DNA of 64,000 nt. Origin: Cycas panzhihuaensis. Its lineage: Eukaryota > Cycadophyta. The translations under genes were made by a program, and so were the position numbers. Below the pieces are notes generated by a model. The model was not told the DNA's origin and made no database searches. It saw only the letters and a program-made list of their open reading frames with translations. Of the stretch, positions 1-11,582 are shown piece after piece. The number at the start of each line of letters is the position of its first letter. Positions within the stretch are counted from its first letter, which is position 1. The DNA is taken from positions 116,443,741-116,507,740 of the forward strand of contig CM041465.1 in NCBI GenBank assembly GCA_023213395.1, in the 5' to 3' direction.

Positions 1-1032
1 CTTATTCACTGAAAATCTAAGTCTTATTTCCTACCATCATTGATGATTTTTCAAGGAAGTTTTCAGTTTATCCTTTGAAGGAGAAGTCATAGGCATTTGA
101 GACATTTAAGGAGTTTAAAACAAAAGTGGAGAATGAAAGTAGGTAAAGAATCAAGATACTAAAGTCAAATAATGGGGGAGAATTTACCTCCAATGCTTTT
201 GTCCAGTTTTACAAGGACCATGATATAAAAAAGTAGTTAATGATCTCATACACCTCTCAACTGAATGGTGTGGTTGAGAGGATAAGTAAGATGTTGGTTA
301 AAAAGGATAACTTATTGATGTAGATAAGGAATCTCTCAGATATCTTTTGGGTAGAAGTTGTTTATACAACAATATACCTAACAAATAAGAGTACGACTAA
401 AGTTGTAAAGACAAAAACACCCAAAGAAGCATGGTCATGATGTAAACCCATAGTTAGTCATCTTAGAATCTTTGGAAACACAACATATATATATGTTCTC
501 AAAGGAAAATATCAGAAAATTGATGACAAAAGTTTAAAAGGCATCCTTTTTGGGTACAATAAAGAGAATGAAGTGTACCACATATATGAGTTGACAACTA
601 GAAAGTTTTATATAACTTGGGATGCTATCTTTAAGGAATTTGACAAATAGGTTATAGATGTCATCTTCAAAGAAACTAATAAGCAAATTATAGATCCAGA
701 TCAAGATCTAGACATTTGGAAGATTTGGAAAGACAAAAGAAAGTAGACCAAGGAATAACTTAAATCTAGTTTTTTGAGTCAACAAATTGTCGAACCAAAG
801 ATTGAGCCAAAGGAGGAAAAAGAAGATGAGGGTGAGGAGGAATTTAAAGATGCTCAGGAAACACAACAAAAAACATAGCTTGAGGTCACTACACTTGACA
901 AATTCCCCAAATGGTATTTGAAGAACATTAAACAAGATCAATTACCCTAGATAAAGGGAAAACAAAAATCAAAGATGAGGCATGATACTTGGCAATAAGC
1001 TAGTCTAATAAATTTAGTTGATGATATGAACA
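1..1032 (+). pseudogene. Copia pol remnant: integrase core and linker, no reverse transcriptase
   Basis: Decayed Ty1/copia polyprotein entering from the left edge. Translation shows the integrase core: IIDDFSRK near 38-65, NNGGEFTS near 170-190 (the family has D where the first N stands, so a catalytic acid is lost), NGVVERIS near 262-285 with the catalytic Glu, then the C-terminal stretch with LKGILFGY near 535-560. An acidic Glu/Lys linker follows and ends in FPKWYLKN near 900-930, typical of the segment before reverse transcriptase. Instead of RT and RNase H, about 100 bases lead directly to the polypurine tract, so the RT-RNase H part was deleted or never present. Several in-frame TAG/TAA codons. 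Copia assignment is secure; the deletion is inferred from the missing domains. Confidence 0.8.
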
Positions 1033-1390
1033 TTAAGGGGGAGTGTTAGAATTAATGTTCATATTTAGATAAATGTCATTTGAGTTATAAAAGTCCTCAA
1101 TGGATCTATGACATGTGTTAGGGTAGCTATGAGTCCTATCTTGGACCATTACTAATCATATGCGTATATTAAAACTAAAGTTGTATTATATAAATAACAA
1201 TAGAGATTCATTCTTAATGAATGAGAAATAATTTAATGTTAGACTAATTCTGCTTGATATATGTTATCTATGTTGTTTATGTTTTGTTCTTTTCGATTGT
1301 AAATTCTTAGTCATTAGCTTAAAGTTTAAGTTATTTGGATCTTTTTCCTAATGTAACTTGATTTTTTGAAGGGTTTCTACTTTCCACATT
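1033..1390 (+). repeat. Polypurine tract and 3' LTR of the leftmost copia element (right end uncertain)
   Basis: A purine run TTAAGGGGGAG (1033-1043) is followed at once by TGTTAGAATT at 1044, the usual plus-strand priming site and LTR start. A TATAAATA-like box near 1180-1190 fits an LTR promoter. The 3' end could not be fixed: no second LTR copy lies in the window and no clear TSD was found. Confidence 0.5.
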
Positions 1391-3617
1391 TTCTAGCTTG
1401 TATTTTAAGTGCTTTACAATAAACATAATTAGTTTTTTTAGCAAATTAGTAGATGTGTTTTTTCCATTCTTAGGTCATATTCTTAACTTTAACTCTTTAA
1501 GAATTTTAGAGTGTTCCTTCAATCTATATAGAAGAGGTAAGGGCATTATTTATTTTTGCTTTAGATTGTAATTAATTAATGATAGAAAATGCCTTAAAAT
1601 TTTACACCCTATATTAACTTCCACTATGTAAGTCAAAATCACATCTAATATAGAAGGACATAACTTAAGCCCATATATTAGAATACTTCTATAATAAGCA
1701 ATTATTTCATAAAGGATATTAAGAACCAAAGAAGGAAAATGAGTTAAAATATGATGGTAAGAAGGGATTACAAAAATCAGCAATACATCTTAATGGGTTA
1801 ACCCTTACATGAGTAACAAAGTTAATACACTTAAGACCTCTTGAAGAAGCATGCAGATTAAGAAAAAAAGAAGTACAATACATACAAGAAAAGGATGTCT
1901 ATAATGAAGAGCCTAATTATAAGAAATCTAAATAGGAACCAATTGATATATATGAACCAAGCAAGGAAGAGTCAATATTAAAGTAAAGTGAAGATAAATT
2001 ATCCATAAAATTAAAGTAACATTTAAACTCAAATGAGGTAATTATTAGGGGTTGAAATCTTGTTTTGTATTCATCTATTTCTTTTAGTAGTTTTATACTT
2101 TCTATTGAATTATTAGAATAGCTTGGTTCATGCTTCATGAGGCATAATAGTAATGCATATTTATGTAATTAACTTTATTATGATGTTGGTATTTTGTGGT
2201 GGGTCCCACACATAGCCAAGCTGTGTATTATATATACATACTCAATGTATCATATGAAATCACTAAATGCAATACCTATTGGTGTGATTATTATAGGTTT
2301 ACTCATTGGGAAAAGTTGATCTATTGTAGGCCATCATTGAGGTGTTGGAGGTTGTACTAATGTTATGTGAGGTGATTTAATTTGCAAGTTTATTTAGTGA
2401 AACCCTAGTTCTATTGACATGTAAGGAGGTAGCTCTATAAAGCTGATTACCAAATTATCTCAGTGAAATCCTAATTTTATTGTTACAACGAGTTGTGCCA
2501 TTTGCCATTAAGGGTTAATACTACCAATTTTCCAATTAAGATTTTGATGTTCATGAAATATATTTATAAGGGTGAAAATTTTGTATTTTATATTTATGGT
2601 TTTATTTTGGCGCCCTTGCTCTATCTATTGTGCAATATTTGCACTTGTTACTTGTTATTTTGTTCGTGGCTCATATAAGGGGCATACTTGATTCATTTAT
2701 TTTGTTCCAATCAAATGCCAACTTAAAGATCTATTCAACTTATAGTTGTTCTATTTTTGTGTTATGCATTATTATTAATTATATATTGTGGCACCCCCTT
2801 ACATGGTATTTATATCAATTGATCATTTATGTGAGAGTTTATCCTTTTTTCACTGTAGGAGACTATAGATATAGAGAAGCAGTAACTAGAGTTCGCCACT
2901 AATAACTTTTTCCACATGAAGAAAAATAATTGAAGAACCTTATAATAGGATAGATTTTGCCTTCTATTGAGTCATCAGTAGTACTTTCATTAATCTTACA
3001 GAGTTGTAGACTGATCAAGGAGATGTAGATGCTAAGTTACAAATGAAATTATAATAAGATATTGCAAGAACAACATGCAAGGTTCATCGTATATATTACA
3101 AAAATACTATATATTTAATCACCATGTTTTTTAATATTATTTATTACCATTTAATATATTAGGTTAAGAATTATATTTTATTGATGTTGCCTATATACTA
3201 TTTAATAATCACTATTGAGTATTGAAAATAAATTACCTATATTAATACAATAATGTTGCATTATGAAGTTCACCATTCATCGAGTAAAAATTTATACGCT
3301 GTGAAGAATCTGATGCCATTTGCATAAAGAAATCAATCTTCAATATCAATCTCTTTTTGTGAGACATGAAGATTCTACTATATCAATTAAATCATCTCTA
3401 TGGTATTAAATTGATCTTGATTTAGTCTCTTGTTGATAAAAAACCCATAAGTAGGTTTGATTTATTTGACTATAGTTTATTTTATTTTGCAATAGATGAT
3501 TATATTAAGCTAGATTAAATTTTGATTTAAAGTCTACTAGCCCTCAAGAAGTTTAGCCCTTGGTCATGTGAGGAGCCCATATGACTTGTTGTCAATCAAT
3601 GAAAGGTATTAAACTCT

Positions 3618-3619
<2 letters not shown>
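1391..3619. other. AT-rich stretch, nothing recognised
   Basis: No domain or motif was recognised. Short open frames on both strands (for example 2493-2902 plus, 1917-2138 minus) are hydrophobic or low-complexity translations of AT-rich DNA without family resemblance. Pieces near 2200-2500 have LTR-like character but no pair, primer site or TSD was found. Confidence 0.4.

Positions 3620-3688
<69 letters not shown>
3620..3688. repeat. TA dinucleotide microsatellite
   Basis: About 69 bases of uninterrupted alternating A and T. Confidence 0.95.
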
Positions 3689-3690
<2 letters not shown>

Positions 3691-4300
3691 CTAGAAAGGG
3701 ATACCTATACATTTTTTCTTAATATCTTGAGTTCTAAGAGTCTGTTTTCTAAACTATCTAGACCATAGGAATCTTGACTTAGAGCCCATCATTTTGGTAT
3801 ATGATTTGATATATTTTGATGTTGATTTCATAGAGAAATTATAGTCTAAAGTTAAGTCTTTATGCTAGATCCTTACATAGTAACCAGATAAAATCTTCTT
3901 TAGTATACTCTATATCATCTTTTTGCCCATCTCTTAACCCTAGGGAAACTGAACTTTAAACCCTAGAATACTATTGTAAGGTATTTATAAAGAAATTTAT
4001 TGTAATTTATATATTTAGTCCTATAAAGCACTAGGAGGTAGAAGGAGGCCCTAAAATCAATGACAAGGATGCTATTATCTTATTGACAAATTTGTATGAC
4101 TATGTGGCCCATCTTATATATATTTGAGATGAATTTTTAGATTCTTATTTGCTCATTTGATCGGTATGAAGGAGGTTCTAAATTCAAGAAGATAAGATAT
4201 GTAGATTGATATGTGATGCATTCTCTATTATCTCACACTTATAATCATGAAGGAGAATGACATAGTCATATTCATACATGAGACAAATGAATATTACTTA
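3689..4300. other. AT-rich stretch, nothing recognised
   Basis: No open frame with a recognisable product. It may be the leader of the copia element whose gag begins near 4307, but nothing proves this. Confidence 0.3.
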
Positions 4301-4306
4301 AGGGAT

Positions 4307-4630
4307 ATGCTTCTTTCGATACCTAAGTGTAATGGATCAAACTACTTTTTTTGGATAATTAGAATGAGATGTTTGCTTATAGCTAAAGGTTTATGAAAAA
4401 TAAGAAAGGGAAAAACTTAAGAAGAAAGATAAAGAAGTAATTATCATGATTCTTGTTACATTAGATAATGTTGATCTTCCTTCAACATGTCATTTTATTA
4501 TTCCTTTAGTTCAATATGCCAATACTATTAAAGAAGCTTGGAAAATTTTAAAGGGCATATTTGAAAAGACTCCTAAAGAGATACAATAGGTTGTTAAAAA
4601 GGCAAACAAGATTATTGATGATTATGATAT
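4307..4630 (+). pseudogene. Copia gag fragment, interrupted by Copia A
   Basis: From the ATG at 4307 the frame reads MLLSIPKCNGSNYFFW, the usual N-terminal gag pattern of plant copia elements (a short P-x-[FL]-x-G-x-N-[YF]-x-x-W motif). Near 4535-4590 comes AWKILKGIFEKTPKEIQ, typical of the UBN2/gag_pre-integrase-linked gag family. Stops and frame changes break it. It ends abruptly at 4630, where the Copia A LTR begins, so this element was the insertion target. Its remaining part was not found. Confidence 0.65.
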
Positions 4631-4935
4631 TATTAGATATAATGTTCATTTATATTATAATGCGTGCACGTCGTATTAGAATGTCGTGGGACCGCTAGTA
4701 GTTGACATCAATCAACTTAGTCAACAAGTATGTATTATTTTATATTTTATTTTAAATAATATTTTTCAGTACCAAAGTCGGTCAATGGCGAGCTTGCTCA
4801 ATGTCCTGACTCTATATATAGGCTCCTATGGCCTAATGGTGTTCTTTAATACCACCAAAGTTTATATAGGAATTTGTGGGATTTTTTCATTATGGCCTTA
4901 TAAGTCTATACTCTACTATATCCTCGATGCCATCA
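4631..4935 (+). repeat. Copia A 5' LTR
   Basis: The first ~75 bases (TATTAGATATAATG onward) match the sequence beginning TGTTAGATATAATG at 22407, directly after the Copia A RNase H end and a purine tract. The two are therefore the 5' and 3' LTRs of one element. The LTR has a TATATATA box near 4811-4818 and ends in ATCA. TAGTATCAAATC at 4938-4949 is a decayed initiator tRNA-Met primer-binding site. The right partner is truncated, so no TSD can be given. Confidence 0.75.
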
Positions 4936-4937
4936 AT

Positions 4938-4949
4938 TAGTATCAAATC
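4938..4949 (+). other. Copia A primer-binding site (tRNA-iMet type)
   Basis: TAGTATCAAATC differs from the canonical plant copia site TGGTATCAGAGC at a few bases. It lies two bases after the LTR end. Confidence 0.6.
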
Positions 4950-6249
4950 TCATAGGGACCATGGGGGAATCGAGTTACAGCACTTCGTGCCAATATTTAC
5001 GTTAACAATGACATTATTTCATAAGCTAAAGTCATTTTTACTATAGTTTAACATTTAATTTTCTTTAATAGTATATTTTATTCATTTATTTTTTCATCCA
5101 TGCATCATATATTACGCATGACCTACAAGGCTTCTTTTTTTAATGTTCTAACCATTAAATTTCTATAAAAACTTTGATTATGCAAAGCTCAACATTAATC
5201 TGGAGTAGATTTACTATATTTTCAGAGGGATTTTTTATTAACTTCATCATTTTTTCTTCAATTTCAGGCTTAATCAGCTACCTAGACTTCAACAGATTCC
5301 TGCTCTTCAATGAATGATAAAAAATATATTATATGACTACTCATTTTGATCCTCTTTGAGTCCTCTCCATTGTAGAAAAGACCGTTCGTCATTTCTTCAC
5401 CCCATTGAAGAGAAATCTCACTCTGAAGCACTATTACCCTCATGGTTTTATTAAAACCCACCACTCATCCATTATTTTTTCAAAGATTTGTTATATTTTT
5501 TATTTATTTTTTCTCAATTTTTTTCCATAAATTTGGGCACCCAGTCTCTATCAACCTGATTGATTGATTTTTAGGTGATTTAGTGATTGATTTAATCGAT
5601 CGTACAACCTCTGTAAGTCGCATGAGCCCTGCACATTTGTTTCCATTTAAAAATTTAAAATTTTTATATATAGTTTATAAAGTTTATAATAAATTTAATC
5701 TAATTTAATAAATTTTGGAGTTAATACCCTTCATTCATTTACAGGTGATTACATTATGGCCCCATATGATCCTAGTTTCCTAAAAAAGGAGCGGATCTCA
5801 AACTCAAATAAGTTATATTTTATAATTTTAGGTTTTTAAGAAATTAAGCCATATTTCATATTTTTTAGAGTCTGCAACCCCCTTTGTAGCCTAGCAGTTG
5901 GTCATATGCAATAACTTGGCGGATGGGGGCCATCTTGTTAAGGGGCTTAAGGACCCTTCCTTTTGTTTTTTAGCCATAACAAGGTGTTTGTATTGTTTTA
6001 TTAATATCTTTTAAACCAAGCGTCTATTTTTCAAACGATTTGAACTGTTGGAAAGATGACTTAAAGTTCTACATTTTGGAATCAATTTGACATTGATATG
6101 AAGTTATTTTCTAGGGTTTTTAAGTTGTTAAAATTGACTTGTTTAATTAATCCTTATTTAAATATTTCTCATTTTTTTAAAAGTAATTTCTCAAATTTAT
6201 TTAAGGATATTGATGATATATTATTGTACTACCTATTAATAGTAGATTT
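4950..6249 (+). other. Copia A leader, left part; no gene seen
   Basis: Non-coding AT-rich DNA between the Copia A primer-binding site and an inserted solo LTR. One minus frame at 5282-5464 (60 codons) is open but resembles nothing I know. Assignment to the leader is by position only; other insertions could hide here, because the leader is unusually long. Confidence 0.4.
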
Positions 6250-6885
6250 TGTTAAGTAAACTAGGTCCCAATAAGTACAAACTGCCACCAAGATCTAAAC
6301 TATTTTATAACTAGTTATAGGAATCGAAATTAAAATTTAGCATGCAAATTATAAATGAATTAGAAAGCTAAAGTATCATATATACACCTGGTATAACGTG
6401 GTAAAACCCTAGTAATGTGCTAGGGAAACATCCACATAGGAAGGATATCAATCTTTATTATCAAAGAATGGAGAAATGTACATAATTTATAGTAGAATGC
6501 TTACAACAACAACAACCAGCTATCCAACTCCTCACAATACATCCAATACATCGAACACCATCAACATAATGAAAAAGATCCTAAATTAGGGTATATGAGA
6601 GAGTCATATAAGGCATAAATCTCGACCGTCGAATCTGGGGTATTTTGAATGAACGGTCTCGATTCTCTTTACAATTTAGTATGATTTTTAGTGCTAGATT
6701 TTTTGGTTAAGGGCTATCACCCATGAATCCCCTCTTTACGAGGGGAGTTTTGGCTCCCCCCGTACCCCTTAGCCAAGTGGGTTGCTGCCCCCCTTAGATC
6801 CCCCGAAGGAAGTTTAGGGGGGAAACCGCAATGCCAACCTATCAAAATTTTAGCCTCTAAAATATTGTTGTCACATTATCTAACA
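6250..6885 (-). repeat. Solo LTR, minus orientation, with GC-rich hairpins
   Basis: On the minus strand the segment starts TGTTAGATAATGTG at 6885 and ends in TTAACA at 6250, so it has TG...CA ends. Flanking pentamers GATTT (6245-6249) and TATTT (6886-6890) differ at one base and fit a decayed TSD. No primer-binding site, polypurine tract or second copy is seen, so it is called a solo LTR. It is markedly richer in G and C than its surroundings around 6720-6830, where two hairpins occur (CCCCTC/GAGGGG at 6729-6745; C6/G6 arms at 6788-6822). Confidence 0.6.
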
Positions 6886-7695
6886 TATTTTAGTTCATTA
6901 TTCAAACTTATAAATATTTTTTTGCTAATTTGGTGTAAGTTTATTCTTGAAAAAGAAAAAAATAGTTTGGATTAATTTCTTATAAAGAAGAGCATTCTAA
7001 ACCTTTTTACTATTTTAATTTATTTTATTTAATGTTATTTGACTTATTTATATTTCATTTGACTTGGTTTTATTTTATTTCATTGTAAATATTTTAAGTT
7101 TTTAAATTATTAGTAAAAGGAACCATTACTTGAAAAGAATATTACATTTAAAATTAATTTTTTTACATTAAATACGATAAATCCTGAAATAACCACCCTA
7201 ACTTTTAATCTTATAAGAGGAATAGTTAGGACCCCTAAAGTTACCACCCTACACATACCTTTCATGTACTCTAAGTTATTAAGAAAACCATTAGCTATTA
7301 GGTGTATTTGGTGGTAGGTTAAGATGGAGAACTATTTTCCTTTTGGATTTTGGAGACAAGGCTAGACCCAGAGGGGGTGAGTGCCTTAGTTAGTCAAGCT
7401 CTTAATGCTAGATCTATTACTAGGCATAAGACTGACATAGGTAAACCAACAAATCAGGGGGATTTTGACCTTTTATGTAGCCTATATACTGAGGTATTTT
7501 AAGCTTTAAGCTTACATACTAGTATATTAGGTCTATATTTTTCTACTTATGGTAGGTACTATTAGATAGGATAGTAACTAAGGGATTTTCTTGGGGGCCC
7601 TAAGACATAGAACTTTATATTAGAAACCCCCTAGGTAGATAGGACATAAATAAATTTAAAAATTTTGGGGGACACTAAAATATAGTTGAGTTATA
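6886..7695 (+). other. Copia A leader, right part
   Basis: Non-coding. The part from about 7190 resembles the stretch upstream of Copia D gag (about 60150-60500). Both carry a 'GACC(C/T)CTAAAG.TACCA' block, then 'TTTGGAGAC.AGGCTAGACC.AGAG.GGGTGAGTG', in the same order. It is therefore a 5' untranslated leader shared by two copia elements. Confidence 0.6.
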
Positions 7696-9536
7696 ATGGT
7701 AACAACCCTTGGAAACATGATTATACCTAAATTTAATGGAACTAATTTCTTTAATTGGAGTAAGATGATGAAATCTATTTTTATATCTAAGATATGTAGG
7801 TATTTATTAAGGAAGGATTTAATGAACTTAGAGAAAATACCACCTTGGATGATAAAATAGTTTATAGAGAATGTGTTAAGAAGGATAATGAAGCCTTAGC
7901 ACTTATTTTCTGTGCTCTAGAAGACCATATATTTCCTAGAGTAAGTAAAGCCACTACATTAAAGAAATCTTAGGATACATTAAAGCTAATTTATGAAGCA
8001 ACTACCTCAACTAAGCTTGAATCCCTTAGAAGCAAGTTCAAAAATTTGAAAATGTCACTAAGAGAGAGTGTTAATGAATTTATTACTAAGGTCCAAGACT
8101 TAGTCAACCAAATCAAATCCCTTGGAGAAGTGTTAACCGAGTAAAGAGTTGTGGAAAGAATATTAAGATGTGTTAGAGAAGTTAAGAGATTTGAAATAGT
8201 AGCTATAAGTTTCAAAGTTTTAAAAGACATAAGTACCTTCAAGATTAAGAAATTGAGTACCATGCTTCTTACTATAAAATAGAAGAAAGTAGGACAAGAA
8301 ACCTTAGAACATGACTTTGTCACAAAGACAAGAATCAAGCGAAGTAACCAAGGATAAAGTTCTAAGAGGAGGGATCCATCCCCTAGAAGAGAAGAAAGGA
8401 ACCAAAGGTCATCTCAGGAATCAAATCATAGGAAGTAAAGGACATATCAAGAATACACTCCTATATATTAATAATCAAGACAACATTATCAAGAACCTTC
8501 ATAAAGATATCAACCACTAAATCTAAAGTACCAAGGGAGGAATAACTTCTACCATCAAGGTAGAATGCAAGAACAAAATTATTGTTGCCATGGACATAAT
8601 CATTATCAAGGACAAGTAAGTTATCTAGGACCAAGTCAATGCTCTTAAGGATCCAATCATATGGGTTGTCAAGTATAAAGTTAAAAATCATTTGTTGAAA
8701 GAGGAAAATTAGCCTCTAGAGGACCAATCCAAAGAAGCCATAGTCAAAGGAGTAGAGTACCGATCCAATGCTCATATTACCATATGATTAGACATATGGA
8801 GGATCATTGATTTGCTAAAAATGTAAATCAATAAAGAGGAAGTGCAAATACTATAATAAAAAATGGAGAAAATAATAGACTTTTCCTATCAAGTCTTGTA
8901 GCCAATGAAGAAGAGGATAACTAGTATATACATTTAGGATGCTCAACTCATATGACGCATAAGGAGGAAATCTTCAAGACTATTAATAGAACAAAAAAGG
9001 GAAAGATTTTATTTAGGGACAACACTTTACATGAGTCTATTAGCAGAGGCAACATTATCATCACCACAAAATTATGATAATCTAGGTACATTGATGATGT
9101 ACTATATTTACCTGCCTTAAAAAAGAACTTACTTTCTATAGGACAGATGATGGAATAAGATTATATGGCTATCTTTGATAATAGTGAATATACAATTAAG
9201 ATTAGGAGGGTGAATAAAGCTATTATAGCTAAGGGACTAATAACTAGTGATCGACTATTTAAGCTAGTCATTATTCCAATAGATAACTATGTGTTAAAAG
9301 CCTCTACTAAAGTTGGAAGTGATACTTAGCATAAACGATTTGGTCATAAGCTATAGTAGCCTAGCCCTAATGAAAAGAATAGAAATGGTTAAAGATTTTT
9401 TAACCATTGAAGGAAGTAAAGAAATATATAAAGGGTGTTTACTTGGAAAACAACATAAGAAACATTTCCAGATAATAGTTATAGAGCACAAGGTCCCCTC
9501 CAATTAGTATACACATTCTGTGATTCTATAGATGTA
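7696..9536 (+). pseudogene. Copia A gag, protease and pre-integrase region (part 1)
   Basis: Start chosen at ATG 7696; the frame soon reads IIPKFNGTNFFNWSKMM, the copia gag opening. Around 8000-8100 TTTSTKLESLRSKFKNLKM continues gag. A basic Arg/Lys-rich part (8310-8480) follows, then a zinc knuckle near 8778-8820 (CSYYHMIRHMEDHC, a CX2CX4HX4C box with its second Cys replaced). A decayed protease active site with surrounding LGCSTHMTH lies near 8938-8960. The gag_pre-integrase zinc region follows (HKRFGHK near 9330; CLLGKQHKKHF near 9440-9475). Stops are frequent. The frame breaks off at the TSD of the BRCT-bearing element and resumes at 13949. Confidence 0.75.
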
Positions 9537-9541
9537 CCCTC
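9537..9541. other. Target site duplication, left copy (CCCTC)
   Basis: CCCTC here and at 13944-13948 flank the BRCT-bearing LTR element exactly. Copia A coding resumes directly after the right copy. Confidence 0.85.
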
Positions 9542-9791
9542 TATCACGAACCTAGTTCGTAACTTGAAGATAAACCCAAACGAGCAAGAGAGCACACCAG
9601 AATACTACTAAGGTAGGTTATAGTCAATAGACCAAATATTTGATTGATAAGATAAAAATGATGATATACAATATAGTAGAGGCCTTTATTTATAGCTGCA
9701 TAATAGGCCTTTTCAATAAAAGGTTACAACTCTTCAAAATGTATCTTTTCATTAATAAATAATTGATTAACCTTAAAGAGGGCTCATAACA
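9542..9791 (-). repeat. 3' LTR of the BRCT-bearing element
   Basis: 250 bp, collinear with 13694-13943. Its outer end has mutated (TATCACGAA against TGTTACGAA in the partner). Confidence 0.9.
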
Positions 9792-9806
9792 ATTCCTCCC
9801 CCTTAA
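9792..9806 (-). other. Polypurine tract of the BRCT-bearing element
   Basis: Read on the minus strand it is TTAAGGGGGAGGAAT directly before the LTR start TGTTATGAG. This fixes the orientation of the element. Confidence 0.8.
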
Positions 9807-9810
9807 GATG

Positions 9811-10448
9811 TTTCACCCACGAAATAAACTCGAATGATTGGTTGATCACTTCGTTCAAGGTGGTTCATAGCAAAAGCTTCTTCTTGAAATATTTTGTCTT
9901 CGAAACCTGGTAACGATTAGCTTGATATCTCCTCTTACTAATAAAAGGATATCATAATCATCTGATGTATGTCGTCGATTCATATTTATTGGAACTTTAA
10001 ATAATGAATATGCACATAACAATAAGCTTAAATAGGTTGATGGGATGGTAGGACAATTAGAATTCTTTGGTAGATGTCAATTACAAAAATATTAAATTCC
10101 TGTATGCTTTTGCCTGTAAGACAAAGATGGTTGCCATAGAATCTTCCATTCGATTTTGGCTTTAAGTTGTCGACATATATAATATTATTTTGGAATGTAT
10201 GGTTTAATACCACTGCTTAAAAACTTCTCATATTTATTAGAAAACGAAACAGTTTTTGCTGACACTAAAAAATCCTTGGATACATATGATATAATTATTT
10301 GATCCATATTATTCGATTGATTAAGAAGTGAGCTTGATATTGTCAGTATCAGTAATTTTTGTTTAGATGGATTAATAAATATTATTTGTACTCATCGATC
10401 CTTCTTCAATTGATCAAGGAATGTAGATATTACCACTAGCATTAACGA
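9811..10448 (-). other. 3' internal part of the BRCT-bearing element, possible continuation of the captured gene
   Basis: Downstream of the main BRCT frame the minus strand keeps partly open frames. One of 61 codons (10028-10213) contains GRFYGNHLCLTGKS, which loosely resembles the first strand of a BRCT domain (G-x-FYG followed by hydrophobics and a Gly). If so, the captured transcript also contributed a C-terminal BRCT piece, now shifted in frame. Weak evidence; it may be unrelated. Confidence 0.3.
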
Positions 10449-11582
10449 CTATTTTGGTATATACTTGATATTTTTATAAATTGTTATGTTTTCTTTTGGG
10501 AATGACACTAACATTTTATCTTTATTGGATACCAATAAATTATCTTTATTTTCCTGTAGTATATTATTTCCTTCTTCTTGCATGCTCAAATCACGTGTCA
10601 GGATTATGATTTGATTTATAGGCTCTTTTTCTTTCTGTATTACATGATCTTGTATCCCAATGGATTTTAATATAAACGTGTCATCCTTATATATGTCATC
10701 GATAGGATTATCCATATGTCTTTTATGATTAAATGAATTCTCTTAATGCAACTCCTGTAATTTTTTTACTTGTTCTTCTAATTTCTTATCTAATGCTAAT
10801 AAATAAGCATCATTAAGATTTACTAATGTTGGAGAGGATTCTTTATATTTATCTCCACTTTTTGAATTTGAAATCTTTTCATTTCTTCTTAGTTTTCCAT
10901 AAGTCCTTGCTTCTTCTTGAAGAGATTTATATAAACTAGTAGAATGATTGTATGAGTCTTGATTGTATGTTGATAACAAAGGTGGATCAACCTTTGCTTC
11001 CAACAGTTCCACTTCCCATCCACTTTTCAAATAATTTTCTTTGGGAAGTATTGCCTAAACCTTCAAACATTCTTCCAACCAACGATGGTTGACTAACTTA
11101 ATTCCCATTTGTTTAGCAACCCTGTATTTATCACCTTCATGTTTGTAACAAATGAGATGTGTTACTTCACTTGTGATTAATGGTTTTATAAATCATGCTC
11201 CCATTATTTCAACCATTCTCATAATATCACTACGATCTTGACCTTGATATCCTGTTAAACAAATGCATAAGGATGTACTATTGGGAATGCCCATCACATT
11301 TCTTATAGGTTTGTACAATATCTTATCAGTACCTGCAAGTATTCCCCTAGCCAAACTGTCTGCAACCCATAAATGTGTGACCAACACTTTCCCATCTTTC
11401 TTAGCCATATCGCAAATAGCATTATAATATGATAACTGGTAAATAATGACATGAGTAAAACTTGTATCATATTGTCTTGCATTGAATGCCCCATTGTACA
11501 TGAGCTCTATTGCATATTTATTTTGTGTTATAGGGTCAAATCCTACTAACACAAATGTTACACCTTGAAATAATGTTCCCAT
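10449..11582 (-). pseudogene. BRCT-domain protein gene fragment (tandem N-terminal BRCT1-BRCT2 plus linker)
   Basis: One minus-strand frame runs from ATG 11582 for 378 codons with stops only at 11193-11195 (TGA), 11055-11057 (TAG) and 10743-10745 (TAA), then 10449-10451. No frameshift or intron is apparent. BRCT1 is about residues 3-95: LFQGVTFVLVGFDP, SFTHVIIYQL, and the conserved Trp in VTHLWVADSL. BRCT2 is about residues 103-180: SLCICLTGYQGQDRSDIM, SEVTHLICYKHEGDKY, and the W-x3-C signature in VNHRWLEECL. The order and the LTGYQGQDR and KLVNHRW motifs recall plant BRCT proteins of the At4g02110 type, which begin with this BRCT pair; BRCT pairs bind phosphopeptides in DNA-damage signalling. 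The rest is a polar, charged linker. An in-frame stop lies just upstream of the ATG, so this is likely the native start. It is a pseudogene as read. Confidence 0.8.

Noticed and set aside
2493-2902. Two overlapping hydrophobic open frames
   Set aside because: AT-rich DNA gives such frames readily; no motif, signal or homologue recognised.
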